A stretch of DNA of 64,000 nt from Acidobacteriaceae bacterium (GCA_003140075.1 PLIO01000070.1:77363-141362), one strand, 5' to 3'. Positions 27,226-36,875 are shown, numbered from the stretch's first letter. Notes: generated from the letters alone by a model not told the origin. Program-made: numbers and translations.

Positions 27226-28842
27226 TCAGCGATAGTGTGGCGGATTGACGGAGCGATCCATACCCATGCATTTCTCTCCGCCGGGTGCGACGTTGACACT
27301 GATCAGATGTGGGCGCTTCGACGAGAACGCTTGTTTCAACGCGGGTTCGAGATCTTCGGGCCGGTCCACTTCCTGCGCGGTTACCCCATAGCCCTGAGCT
27401 ATTTTAACCACGTCGATGCCGGGCAAGTCCATCCCCGCAACGTTACGCCCCACCTGAGTAAAATCGCAAAAGGCCTTCAACGCAGAGTAGTCCGCATTTC
27501 GCAGCACGATGATCACAACGGGGAGGTTGTGCTGAGCGGCACTCCAGAGAGTTTGGATCGAATATTGAATCGAGCCATCTCCAATCGGACACACGACTCG
27601 CCGGTCGGGATGTGCCATCTGGAGCCCAACGGCCGCGGGTAAGCCAAACCCCAAGATGCCGTTCGGCACAGAGTAGAAAGAGCCGGGTTCGTCCAGCATG
27701 AGATGGCGGTCGAGATCTCCTTTTGAAGACGGACACTCTTCGGAAATGATTACACTGCTCGGCATCACTCTATTCAGAATCTCGAACAAATAAGCGGGTG
27801 TCATGGGATATTCAGGTTTCGCTTCTGCCGGATCAACTCGTCGCGGTGTAACTCTCGGTTCTTTCCTTTTGGCATGAGTGCGAAGGTATTTGGCCGCAGC
27901 AGAAATGTTGCCGACAATGCTGTTTCCGATCAATGCCGCGGCAGCTTCGTTCGGCGAGTTCGTGATTTGAAAAAGCCTGGTTCCGGGTTGGATTGCATTG
28001 CCCGGCACATATGCGTAGTAAAGAAAAACCGGCGCGCCCAAGACTACAACCGTGTCGTATTTGGCGAGCTGATCTGCAAGTGGTTGTTGAGCGGGCAGCA
28101 AGCCTCCGCGAAACAGCCGATGCGTTCGCGGGAAGGTCCAGCGCGGAGGGATTGGCTGTTGATAGACATCGGCATTGAGGTGCTCGGCGAGTGCGATGAC
28201 GTCGTGCCACGCCCGGTCTTCCTCAATCTGAGAACCGGCGACGATTGCGGGCTTGCGACTCAAGTTAAGCGCGCGAACCACTTCGTCCAACGCCGCGGGA
28301 TCGGGCAACACAGTGTGATTTACTTCGCGGGCAACGACGGACTGGCATTCGTGAGTCCAGTCGTCCATAGGAATCGAAAGGAACACCGGTCCCATGGGCG
28401 GTTGCATGGCAAGGTAATAAGCTCGCGCAATCGCTGCCGGAACGTCCTCTGCGCGAAGCGGTTCGTAGGCCCATTTCACATAGGGTTTCACCACCTCCAC
28501 CGCGCGGCTCACCAGAAACGGTTCTGCCAGGACTTGGCGGCGATCTTGTTGCCCCGTAGTCACTACGAGAGGGGCGTGGCAGTAAAAGGCATCGATCAGT
28601 GCAGAAAGTCCGTTGCCGGCGCTGGCGATGGAGTGCAAATTTACAAACGTGGCGTTTCCCCGGGCCATCGCATAACCGAGCGCCATCCCCGCCGCGGAAC
28701 GTTCGTGCAATGCCAGCACGTATCGAAAATCGGACGGCAGGTCGCGCAGAAAAGGTAACTCCGTCGATCCCGGGTTCCCAAAGATGACGGTCATTCCCAA
28801 GTCGCGCAGGAGTTGATATGTGACTTCTCGTACTGTGCTCAT
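27226..28842 (-). CDS. Benzoylformate decarboxylase-like TPP enzyme
   Basis: VIFGNPGSTELPFLRDLP, LHERSAAGMALGYAMA, IGDGSIQYSIQTLWSAAQHNLPV. Confidence 0.85.
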   Translation of the reverse strand: MSTVREVTYQLLRDLGMTVIFGNPGSTELPFLRDLPSDFRYVLALHERSAAGMALGYAMARGNATFVNLHSIASAGNGLSALIDAFYCHAPLVVTTGQQDRRQVLAEPFLVSRAVEVVKPYVKWAYEPLRAEDVPAAIARAYYLAMQPPMGPVFLSIPMDDWTHECQSVVAREVNHTVLPDPAALDEVVRALNLSRKPAIVAGSQIEEDRAWHDVIALAEHLNADVYQQPIPPRWTFPRTHRLFRGGLLPAQQPLADQLAKYDTVVVLGAPVFLYYAYVPGNAIQPGTRLFQITNSPNEAAAALIGNSIVGNISAAAKYLRTHAKRKEPRVTPRRVDPAEAKPEYPMTPAYLFEILNRVMPSSVIISEECPSSKGDLDRHLMLDEPGSFYSVPNGILGFGLPAAVGLQMAHPDRRVVCPIGDGSIQYSIQTLWSAAQHNLPVVIIVLRNADYSALKAFCDFTQVGRNVAGMDLPGIDVVKIAQGYGVTAQEVDRPEDLEPALKQAFSSKRPHLISVNVAPGGEKCMGMDRSVNPPHYR

Positions 28843-29039
28843 GCTGTGCTCACTGTCACGTCTCAATTCGACAGACGACGAATCTGGGATGCGGAAGTTA
28901 TATCACTTCGCGCGAAAGCAGAGTCAAACCCCCATCGCAACTCGACGGTTGAACTGATCTTCCGCAGGATGGTATTGTCACTCACTCTCGCGATTCGAAG
29001 AGTTGAAAGATCCCTTGAGAAAACCGGGGTTGAACCAGC

Positions 29040-29969
29040 ATGGCTGTGAAGGTTTGCATTGTCGGATGCGGCGCGCTGGGCAGCGTGTTTGCCGCACATC
29101 TGGCACGCGTCGACGACGTCGAGGTTCACGTTTATGACGTCTCCGAAGCACATACGCACGCGATCACTGAGCGTGGCTTACAGATCAGCGGCGCTGTCGA
29201 ATTCACCGCCAAGGTCCACGCTACATCCCACCCTCGCGAGATTCCGCCTTGTGAGTTCGGCATTTTTGCGACCAAGAGTTTGCACACGCGCGCCGCTCTC
29301 GAGCAGACGGCGCACATTTTCGGAACTTCCGGCGCAGTGTGTTCGGTGCAGAACGGCCTGGGCAACGAAGAAATTATTGCCGAACATGTGAAGCACGTAA
29401 TCCGCGGCGCGACAACCATGGCCGCACACCTCATCGGGCCGGGCCATGCGGGGTTTGAATTCTACAGCGACCTCTGGATTGGGCCCTTCGAGCCCACGGG
29501 CACTTCTTACGCATGCGTCGAGCAGTTGGCGGGACTGCTGAATCGCGCCGGACTGCACGTGGTTGCGCTGCAGGACGCGCGGGGCGCGCAGTGGACCAAG
29601 CTGATTTTCAACGCCGCAGTCAATCCGGTGGATGCACTCACTCTGCTCCACCATGGCGCCGCCACGCGTTTCCCGCCCACGGGGTCGCTCTACGAAGCCT
29701 TGTTGCAGGAAGGAGAATCCGTGGCCGAAGCTCTCGGCATTGCATTGCCATGGGATGCGCGGCAGATGATCGCCGAGGGCGCTAACGCCACTCAGAAGAG
29801 AAATGTGAGCATGTTGTTGGATGTGCTGGCCAAGCGGCCGACCGAAATCGATTTTCTGAATGGCGCCATCGCAGACTGGGGAGAAAAGCTGGGCGTCCCG
29901 GTTCCGCTGAACCGTGCGATCTGGCAATTGGTCAAGGGACTGGAACACTCGTGGACTGGTCCTTCGTGA
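29040..29969 (+). CDS. 2-dehydropantoate 2-reductase family (ApbA/PanE)
   Basis: VCIVGCGALGSVFAAHLAR, SVQNGLGNEE, KLIFNAAVNPVDALT. Confidence 0.9.
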   Translation: MAVKVCIVGCGALGSVFAAHLARVDDVEVHVYDVSEAHTHAITERGLQISGAVEFTAKVHATSHPREIPPCEFGIFATKSLHTRAALEQTAHIFGTSGAVCSVQNGLGNEEIIAEHVKHVIRGATTMAAHLIGPGHAGFEFYSDLWIGPFEPTGTSYACVEQLAGLLNRAGLHVVALQDARGAQWTKLIFNAAVNPVDALTLLHHGAATRFPPTGSLYEALLQEGESVAEALGIALPWDARQMIAEGANATQKRNVSMLLDVLAKRPTEIDFLNGAIADWGEKLGVPVPLNRAIWQLVKGLEHSWTGPS

Positions 29970-30080
29970 ATATGTCGGAGGAATCCCGATCGAGCGGCCG
30001 CGCACATCGCGCTCAGAACAACACATAGCGCTGCAGAACAACTAAACCTGTGATATTTTCATTGTCCTCGGGGAGGGATC

Positions 30081-30575
30081 ATGGCGATTACCGATACGAA
30101 AGCAAGTCTCGATTCGGTTGTGCGCGAATATGCGTTTCCGGACGTTCATATTGGCTCGAGCGAAGACGAATCTCCTTGGGTGCCCTTCAAGGAGAATTCG
30201 TTTATCCGGCACCTTGCGTTCGACGTGCGCAGCAACATGTACGCCAACGTTTTGTGGGTGACCAAGGGCGGAATGCTGGGCCGGCACCGCCATCGCGGAA
30301 GGGTCTTCGGCTATACCGTCGAAGGCAGTTGGCGATATCTGGAGTATGACTGGATCGCGCGACCCGGCAGCTATGTGCAGGAGAGCCCCGGCGTCACTCA
30401 TACACTAGTCTCCGATGAGGGCATGAAAACGATCTTCTGGCTCAATGGCTCGCTGGAGTTCTACGACGATGGCGAGAACCTGCTCGAGACACTGGATGTC
30501 TTTTGGTTCATCGATCACTATTTGAGTTATTGCCGCGAGCGCGGCATCAAGGTTAACAGGAAGCTGTTCGTGTAA
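30081..30575 (+). CDS. Cupin-type protein resembling the 2,4'-dihydroxyacetophenone dioxygenase family
   Basis: GGMLGRHRHRGRVFGYTVEGSWRYLEYDWIARPGSYVQESPGVTHTL. Confidence 0.75.
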   Translation: MAITDTKASLDSVVREYAFPDVHIGSSEDESPWVPFKENSFIRHLAFDVRSNMYANVLWVTKGGMLGRHRHRGRVFGYTVEGSWRYLEYDWIARPGSYVQESPGVTHTLVSDEGMKTIFWLNGSLEFYDDGENLLETLDVFWFIDHYLSYCRERGIKVNRKLFV

Positions 30576-30605
30576 GAACCGAAGCTTCCAATCAGCGGTC
30601 AACCG

Positions 30606-31769
30606 TTATCGAATTCTTGTCCCATCAACCTTCACCCGGAAGAGCACGTACGGCTTTTGGCGCAGATCCTGACCGTTGTGGAAGGCGGCTTGCCGTTCGA
30701 CTTGGTTCGCCGTGAAATAGAGGTAACCATCCGCGGCCAGCGACAATGTATCCGGCCAGAGCACGCGCCGATCGTGCACCAGCGTTTCGATTTCGCTATT
30801 CAAGTTTCGCCGTCGAATGGCGTTGTGTTCGTAGTCGCTGAGATAGACTCGCCCCTGCGCATCGGATTCAAGACCGTCACCCGCTCCTCCCTTTTCGCCG
30901 AGATCCTTCACGGTCGCGGCGACTTCAGCGTCGGACCTATTCTGGTCCGTAAGCGCGTCCACGCTCACCCTGTAGAGATGCCGGCTGGTGAGGGGGCAGT
31001 AGTAGAGAATTTTTCCATCCGGGCTGATGGCAATTCCATCGGAGCCAACCGAGAACCTCGCCGGCGGCTGTCCCGGAAGTCGCATCTGCAGGATCTCTCC
31101 TTCGACCACAGGAACAAACTCTGGATCAGGTTTCGTCGATGAATGGTCGTTCAGACGGCGCCAGCTTTTACCCGTGGCCAGATCTACCACGATGATGCCG
31201 TTCGGTCCACTCGAAGTCGAATCGGTAATGAATGCCATGCCTTCGACGCCGCGGTGTAAGTCGAACCTGACGTCATTCAAATAAGTTGTGGTCAGAGCAA
31301 TATCTGTGGGGAAAATAATTTTCTTGACGACTTTGTCGCTATTGAGATCCACGGCGATCAACTTCGGACCACCCAAGCTGGTCGGTCCGAATCCAATACT
31401 CCCGGTGTCGAGAATCCACAACCGATTTCCAGTTGGGTCCACCACCACACTCTGCACCGAGACTAATTTGTCGGCCTGATTGTCGCCGCTCTTGTAGCCA
31501 TTGATGTCTGCGTTGGGGTAGGGGAAGGTCTTGCCGTGTTTCACTTCTGCCACGGTGTATTCGACGTTGTCTCCCCACTTCGGAAAGTTCACGAAGATTC
31601 GCCCATTGTTCGCAACCGTGACACCGGTCGGCATCGCGCCGCTAAAAGTCGCGACCACTTCCAGTTTGCCGATAGAGCGATCCGTCGCCAGTTCCTGAGA
31701 CTGAATCACTCCAGAGAGAGCGCAGAAAAGAAGCAAAGACGCAAATTGCATCGCTGTTTGTGGTGGCAT
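30606..31769 (-). CDS. Major royal jelly / yellow-like beta-propeller protein, secreted
   Basis: Signal-like N-terminus; GRIFVNFPKW, LWILDTGSIG, YFTANQVERQAAFHNGQD. Confidence 0.78.
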   Translation of the reverse strand: MPPQTAMQFASLLLFCALSGVIQSQELATDRSIGKLEVVATFSGAMPTGVTVANNGRIFVNFPKWGDNVEYTVAEVKHGKTFPYPNADINGYKSGDNQADKLVSVQSVVVDPTGNRLWILDTGSIGFGPTSLGGPKLIAVDLNSDKVVKKIIFPTDIALTTTYLNDVRFDLHRGVEGMAFITDSTSSGPNGIIVVDLATGKSWRRLNDHSSTKPDPEFVPVVEGEILQMRLPGQPPARFSVGSDGIAISPDGKILYYCPLTSRHLYRVSVDALTDQNRSDAEVAATVKDLGEKGGAGDGLESDAQGRVYLSDYEHNAIRRRNLNSEIETLVHDRRVLWPDTLSLAADGYLYFTANQVERQAAFHNGQDLRQKPYVLFRVKVDGTRIR

Positions 31770-31846
31770 GGCAGAAGACTAGCAAGAAATGACTTCGGTG
31801 TGTAGCCAACCGGACTCGGAAACGCCATTTGCTATCATGCAACCCC

Positions 31847-33082
31847 ATGGGCTCTACGAGGCGTTACGAGAATACGCTGGTCGGAATTCTTTTCTTTACC
31901 TGGGGCACAGTTTTCCTCGACCGGATGTCGCCACTCTATCTGGCGCCATATTTCGCTCCGGAATTCCGTCTCGGCAATGCACAAATCGGAACCCTTGCTT
32001 CGGTGCTGGCGGTCACGTGGGCAGCGTCGACATTTTTTTTTGGCGCTCTGTCCGATCGTCTGGGCCGCAAACCGGTGCTGGTCCCCGCCGTATTCGTGTT
32101 CTCGATATTGTCCTGGATGACGGGCCTGGCTCACAGCTACCATCAACTGCTCTTGATCCGCGCGCTGATGGGCATTGCGGAAGGACCGACTTGGTCCATC
32201 ATGACGGCTCTGATTGAGGAATCCTCGTCGGTCAAACGACGCGGACGAAACATAGGCCTGGTGGTCAGTGCCGCGGCGCTGGTAGGCCTGGCGGCAGCGC
32301 CGGTATTGACGACGCAAGTGGCGGCGCGCTGGGGTTGGCGGTCGGCTTTTCTTGTTGCAGGCATTCCGGGGTTGCTGGCCGGTTTCTTGATTTGGAAGTT
32401 TGTGAAAGAGCCAGACGCCGGGACAAACCACGCAAAGCCCTCGATGCTCGAATATTTTTCCATTCTGCGCTATCGCAACATCTGGCTGTGTTGCCTGGGC
32501 GCGACGGGGTTCATGTCCTGGCTGTTTGCGCTGAGTGTATTCGCGCCGCTGTACATCACGGAGGTGGCGCATGAACCGGCGACGACGGCCGGGTTCTTGC
32601 TGGGCGCGAGCGGATTGGGCAGCTTCTTTCTCGGCTTTCTTCTTCCTTCGCTCTCTGACCGAATGGGGCGCAAGCCTGTCCTATTGCTAATGGCAATGCT
32701 CTCCGCAGTTGTGCCGCTCGCGTTTCTTGTTCCGGTTTTGTACGTGTATCCCCTGCTGCTGGCGGCGATAGTTTTCGTCGCCAACACCGGTCAGGGCATA
32801 GCAAGCCTGATCATGGTGCTGGTTCCCACCGAGAGTGTGCCGTCGCAGTTCCGGGCTACATCGATCGGCCTCACGACTCTGGTGGGGGAAATCATGGGTG
32901 CCACCGGCGCACCGATTCTGGCTGGCACGCTGGCAGAAAAACACGGCCTCGGTTTGACCATGTGGTTGGCGGCAGGGGGCAGTGCGGTGCTGTTTCTCGC
33001 AGCGCTGTTCCTGCAGGAACCTCGCCTCGACCCAAGCAGCGTTCTACCTACTTCGTCTGCGGGTGGAGTTAGTCAGCAGTGA
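31847..33082 (+). CDS. MFS transporter
   Basis: 12-TM-like hydrophobicity, GALSDRLGRKPVL and SLSDRMGRKPVL loop motifs. Confidence 0.9.
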   Translation: MGSTRRYENTLVGILFFTWGTVFLDRMSPLYLAPYFAPEFRLGNAQIGTLASVLAVTWAASTFFFGALSDRLGRKPVLVPAVFVFSILSWMTGLAHSYHQLLLIRALMGIAEGPTWSIMTALIEESSSVKRRGRNIGLVVSAAALVGLAAAPVLTTQVAARWGWRSAFLVAGIPGLLAGFLIWKFVKEPDAGTNHAKPSMLEYFSILRYRNIWLCCLGATGFMSWLFALSVFAPLYITEVAHEPATTAGFLLGASGLGSFFLGFLLPSLSDRMGRKPVLLLMAMLSAVVPLAFLVPVLYVYPLLLAAIVFVANTGQGIASLIMVLVPTESVPSQFRATSIGLTTLVGEIMGATGAPILAGTLAEKHGLGLTMWLAAGGSAVLFLAALFLQEPRLDPSSVLPTSSAGGVSQQ

Positions 33083-33697
33083 CAAGCTGCGGGCTCGATC
33101 TAGGCGATGTTTCCGATTGCCGGGCGCCCTAGGATCCTGCGGGCGGTATCAAGGAGAGAGACTACCGCAGTCGACTGTTCGTTTTTCCGCCATGCCATGT
33201 AAAGCTCGATCTTCGCCTCAGGTTCATTCAGTCGCACGGAAACCAGATCTATGCCAGAGACCGAACGATTAACGACCGCGCCCACTCCCAGGAATATCCC
33301 TTTGCCCGATCCAATCATAATGGCACCAGCTTCTTCATGGGGTTCAACATGCCGGGCCATCAGGTGCGACGTCAATCCCTGCTTACTGTATAAAGCCATG
33401 ATCTTGTCGTAAAGCCCGGTGGAGAAGCTGCGGTTGAAAATGATCAAGGGTTCGTCTGCAATCTCTTCCAATCGGAGAAATCTGCGTTTCGAGAGGTGGT
33501 GTGTTCTCGGCAGGACGACAACAAATTCTTCTTCGAAGAGCAACTCGCAGTCCAGGTTGACTTGGTCGACGGGAGGCCGCAAAAAGCCAATGTCAATTTC
33601 GCCCTTGCGCAGCGCCTCATTCTGAAAGCTGGAGAAGACATCCCTGCACTCGACGTCGATTGCGGGAAGCTGCGTGCGGTGCTCGAATACTACCTTG

Positions 33698-33705
33698 CTA
33701 ATTAG
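33698..33705. repeat. Target-site duplication, left copy: CTAATTAG
   Basis: Identical 8-mer at 36484-36491 flanking the element. Confidence 0.93.
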
Positions 33706-33769
33706 GGCAAGAATATACTTGCCTCGCCCATGGCAAGTCTATACCATACTCCCATGAAGTCAAGCCGGA

Positions 33770-35281
33770 GTGCTCCCCGTGTCTAGAGGCGAGAAATTCC
33801 TTTGGGGGGCCGATTTCATGATTGGCGGAATCGGTTGGTTCTTCGGCGGACCCTATGCGGGATTGGCGTGCTTCGCAATCGGAGCTTTGCTTATATTTTT
33901 CGGATTGACCGAGAACGCCCGCCCCCGATGGAGGCGAGTAATGTTCGAGACGGTAGAGAAGATTCACAGAGCCTTGGGAATCGAATCGACATGGGCGTTT
34001 GTGCTGATAATCGCTTTTGGCGCAGCTCTGATTTTCGGCACCGTGGGTGGGGCGATAGCATGGATCGTAGATGCTGGCTACAAACATTCCTCTGAATACA
34101 AGGCGGATCATCCAGACCCAAAACAGCAGACCGCGACGGCGACAAATAATTCGGCACCCCAGAGTGTCGCGGTCCCGCAGAGCACATCCATCCAAGGGGC
34201 GCAGAGCGCAAGAACGACAACAATGCCGAAATCCGGCTCAGTAAAAACCTCAGCCCAAAAAGAAGGGAATACGCAAAAACGGCAATCTTCCAAGACGCCG
34301 GACACCGGACCTGATATGAAGATGCTGGCTGACGTGATGGCTGGCAAACCTGTACCCGCTTCGTCCCCACCATCCAAGGCTAAAGCTCCAGTTCCAGCAG
34401 GTCTACCTCCGCCCGGAACATACCGTTGCCCCGACGGGAAGTTGGTGCCTGAGCATCATGCAGAGCAGTGTGGGGCGAGCAATATAGTCATGCGATACAA
34501 CACCTTTGATGGCGGCCCAAGCAACGGAAATCCAGCTGGCGGAATTTCTCCCGTAGGCGATGGGAGCCAGACTGATTGTGCACTCAGGAATAGCGCCATA
34601 ACCAACAACGTCTATCGAAATGGCGTAGTGCCTGATTTATCGAGTCAGTGTGATTCTCAATTCAGCAATAACCTTACCGAGGGGCAGCCACAGGGTAAGG
34701 ATCGTCCCCAACTAAAAATCGGAGGCAAGGAGAACGACATAGGGCATAACACATTTCCAGAAATGAATGTAACAACTACGGATACGTCCGAAAGGAACAA
34801 ACTGCACGACAACTTATTTCAAGCCACCAACGCACCACAGAATGCGACAGGCGCTAAGAATGGAAAAGGCGCAGATTTGGGTGCCATTAATAAGGCGCAG
34901 ACGCAGAACCGATATCCCGGAGCCTACCCGGATGTGCCGTGGCCTGTTGCCAAGACCGTCTTGCATGGAACGCCTTCCAGCGTGGCGGATCAGTTAGCAG
35001 CATTTATCGACGATGCACACAAGATCGTTGCTATTTTCATTAAAGATGACAACTCGCAATCGCTCGCCGAAAGCGAAAAAGCATGGGAAGCAGAAGCGCA
35101 ATCGATAATAGCCACGAACTTGGGGAAGCAGTTTGCTCAGGAGTTCGACGAGGCAGCGTCAACAAGCACCACATACCCGCCGGGTCATAATGCGAGGGGT
35201 GGCAGCATCTGCAATCTGATCGATGCCAAAGTTTCTGTTCTGTCTACATTCGTGAATCAGTTGAGGGCGGCGACTCACTAA
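33770..35281 (+). CDS. Transposon passenger: hypothetical protein with two N-terminal TM segments, a low-complexity linker and an Asn/Gly-rich region
   Basis: FMIGGIGWFFGGPYAGLACFAIGALLIFF and WAFVLIIAFGAALIFGTVGGAIAWIV are TM-like; then PAGLPPPGTYRCPDGKLVPEHHAEQCGASNIVMRYNTFDGG... and AITNNVYRNGVVPDLSSQCDSQFSNN. GTG start 33770 or 33779. Confidence 0.75.
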   Translation: MLPVSRGEKFLWGADFMIGGIGWFFGGPYAGLACFAIGALLIFFGLTENARPRWRRVMFETVEKIHRALGIESTWAFVLIIAFGAALIFGTVGGAIAWIVDAGYKHSSEYKADHPDPKQQTATATNNSAPQSVAVPQSTSIQGAQSARTTTMPKSGSVKTSAQKEGNTQKRQSSKTPDTGPDMKMLADVMAGKPVPASSPPSKAKAPVPAGLPPPGTYRCPDGKLVPEHHAEQCGASNIVMRYNTFDGGPSNGNPAGGISPVGDGSQTDCALRNSAITNNVYRNGVVPDLSSQCDSQFSNNLTEGQPQGKDRPQLKIGGKENDIGHNTFPEMNVTTTDTSERNKLHDNLFQATNAPQNATGAKNGKGADLGAINKAQTQNRYPGAYPDVPWPVAKTVLHGTPSSVADQLAAFIDDAHKIVAIFIKDDNSQSLAESEKAWEAEAQSIIATNLGKQFAQEFDEAASTSTTYPPGHNARGGSICNLIDAKVSVLSTFVNQLRAATH

Positions 35282-35433
35282 TGCCAAATAACACTCAAGA
35301 AACATCGGAGTTTCAGAAGTTTGATGCCGTCATGCGCAAGATTCTCTCAGTCTCCAAAGAGGAACTGCAAAAGCGCGAGAAGGCATGGAAGCGCAAGCGC
35401 GAACGAGCAAAGAAAAAGCGGGCGACTTCTTAG
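35281..35433 (+). CDS. Transposon passenger: 50-aa highly basic small protein
   Basis: ATG abuts the end of the previous ORF (TAATG); MPNNTQETSEFQKFDAVMRKILSVSKEELQKREKAWKRKRERAKKKRATS*. Not in the supplied ORF track (below its length cut-off). Confidence 0.7.
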   Translation: MPNNTQETSEFQKFDAVMRKILSVSKEELQKREKAWKRKRERAKKKRATS

Positions 35434-35438
35434 CCCGC
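35409..35438 (-). terminator. Rho-independent terminator-like hairpin for the transposase gene
   Basis: Minus-strand GCGGGC-taagaagtc-GCCCGC followed by TTTTTCTTT, about 50 nt after the transposase stop. Confidence 0.7.
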
Positions 35439-35485
35439 TGTCCTCGACCTTGCCGCCGAGCGGCCCGTGTCTGGGTAGTCCTTGC

Positions 35486-36421
35486 TCAATTTGGTTTGCC
35501 GGTTAATTGAGCGAACGTGATGCGCTTGCCGACAATCTGGCGAACGGCTATATCGAAGCGGCCAGCATCGTCGATGTCCTTGCGGTTGTTGAATCGGAAC
35601 ATCTGTTCGTCGAGGTAACGGTGAAGATGAAACGGCTCTACCGAAACATACGTGCCAGAGATGCCGCGCTTCAGGAGACTCCAGAAGTTCTCCAAGCCGT
35701 TCGTGTGTACGCGGCCATCTACGTACTGAGTCGCGTGGTCAACGACTTGATGCGCGTAGTCCGCTGCCAGTCCATCGTAGGACATGAGAGCATCGCTGTA
35801 GAGAGCCGCGCCAGCAGTTACATGCTTGCGTACTTCCTCTTGCAAAACAGTTTTGCGACGGCTAGGAACCACGGCAGCCCGAACCTTTCCCCCGCGCTCA
35901 AGAATGCCCATAACGGCAGTCTTGTCCTTGGTGCCAGTTCCAGTAATCCGGCGCTTGCGCTCCGAGACGTGCATATTTCGCGCCTTGCCGCCGATGAAAG
36001 TTTCATCAACTTCGACTTCGCCGCCGAGTTTGGAACCAAAGAAATCGTCCTGCATCGCAAGGCGAATGCGTTGGAGCATAAACCATGCAGACTTCTGGGT
36101 AACGCGAACGTCCCGCGCAATCTCGTAACTGCTGACGCCGTTCTTGCAATTCGTGAGCATCCAAGTTGCGGTAAGCCACTTGTCCAACGAAATTGGCGAA
36201 TCCTCGTAGATCGTTCCAACCTTGACAGAGAACTCCCGTTTCGGGTGATGGCTACCACACTTCCAAGTGCGGCGCTTTGCGTTAAAGCTAACCTTGGTAG
36301 CTCCGCAACCGGGACAAACCACGCCGTTCGGCCAGCGACGAACAGCAATGTAGTCGATGCAGTTGTCAGAATTCGAGAAGTAAACAATCGCTTCTTGAAG
36401 GCTCTTTGGTTCTTGGTTCAT
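35486..36421 (-). CDS. IS1595 family (ISXO2-like) transposase
   Basis: N-terminal zinc-ribbon (VVCPGCGATK...WKCGSHH), EVDETFIGGKARN, LYSDALMSYDGL, HTNGLENFWSLLKRGISGTYVSV. Confidence 0.93.
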   Translation of the reverse strand: MNQEPKSLQEAIVYFSNSDNCIDYIAVRRWPNGVVCPGCGATKVSFNAKRRTWKCGSHHPKREFSVKVGTIYEDSPISLDKWLTATWMLTNCKNGVSSYEIARDVRVTQKSAWFMLQRIRLAMQDDFFGSKLGGEVEVDETFIGGKARNMHVSERKRRITGTGTKDKTAVMGILERGGKVRAAVVPSRRKTVLQEEVRKHVTAGAALYSDALMSYDGLAADYAHQVVDHATQYVDGRVHTNGLENFWSLLKRGISGTYVSVEPFHLHRYLDEQMFRFNNRKDIDDAGRFDIAVRQIVGKRITFAQLTGKPN

Positions 36422-36483
36422 CTTCGTTCTCCAGTAACGAAAATGTATCAAAAACCAGTGGGCGAGTCAAGTAAATTATTGCC

Positions 36484-36491
36484 CTAATTAG
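36484..36491. repeat. Target-site duplication, right copy: CTAATTAG
   Basis: Identical to 33698-33705. Confidence 0.93.
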
Positions 36492-36875
36492 GCCGCCCAA
36501 ACCGGATGCGATGCCAATCCTGACAATCCCGGACTCTCCTTTTTGGGCGTGGCGAGCAGCCTCCATCGCATGTCCGGCCTGCAAGACGAGCTTTCTCGCT
36601 TCACCGAGAAATACCTGACCTGCCTTGGTGAGCGCAACGCGCCTCTTATCTCGCATAAAGAGCGTGACGCCCAGAGCTTCCTCTAATTGACGGATCTGAC
36701 GGCTCAGCGGCGGTTGCGCGATGTGCAGTTGTTGCGCTGCCTTGCTGAAGTTGAGATATTCGGCAACCGCGATGAAGTACCGAACGTGACGGAGTTCCAC
36801 GGGTCGAAGCTCCTTCCTCGCGAATGAGCAGATGCAGCCTCGGAACCACGGCCTTTAAGGGCTTGAACAATCGGT

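Larger units (their letters stand above)
33706..36483. mobile_element. IS1595-like transposon with two passenger ORFs (2778 bp)
   Basis: Left end GGCAAGAATATACTTGCCTCGCCCA, right end (reverse complement) GGCAATAATTTACTTGACTCGCCCA; 8-bp TSD; ISXO2-like transposase inside. Confidence 0.93.
33100..36800 (-). pseudogene. LysR-family regulator interrupted by a transposon (N-terminal part 36484-36800, C-terminal part 33100-33705)
   Basis: Joining the two parts across one TSD copy gives a continuous frame ...GGLISKVVFEHRTQLPAIDVECRDVFSSFQNEALRKGEIDIGFLRPPVDQVNLDCELLFEEEF..., colinear with the intact paralog at 36876-37778. Confidence 0.93.

Noticed and set aside
26334-27299. Minus-strand 321-aa ORF over the symporter gene
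   Set aside because: His/Arg/Asp-rich antisense translation of a TM protein; artefactual.
27874-28758. Plus-strand 294-aa ORF opposite the benzoylformate decarboxylase-like gene
   Set aside because: Antisense shadow; no conserved motifs.
35507-36487. Plus-strand 326-aa ORF across the transposase
   Set aside because: Antisense of an unambiguous IS1595 transposase.
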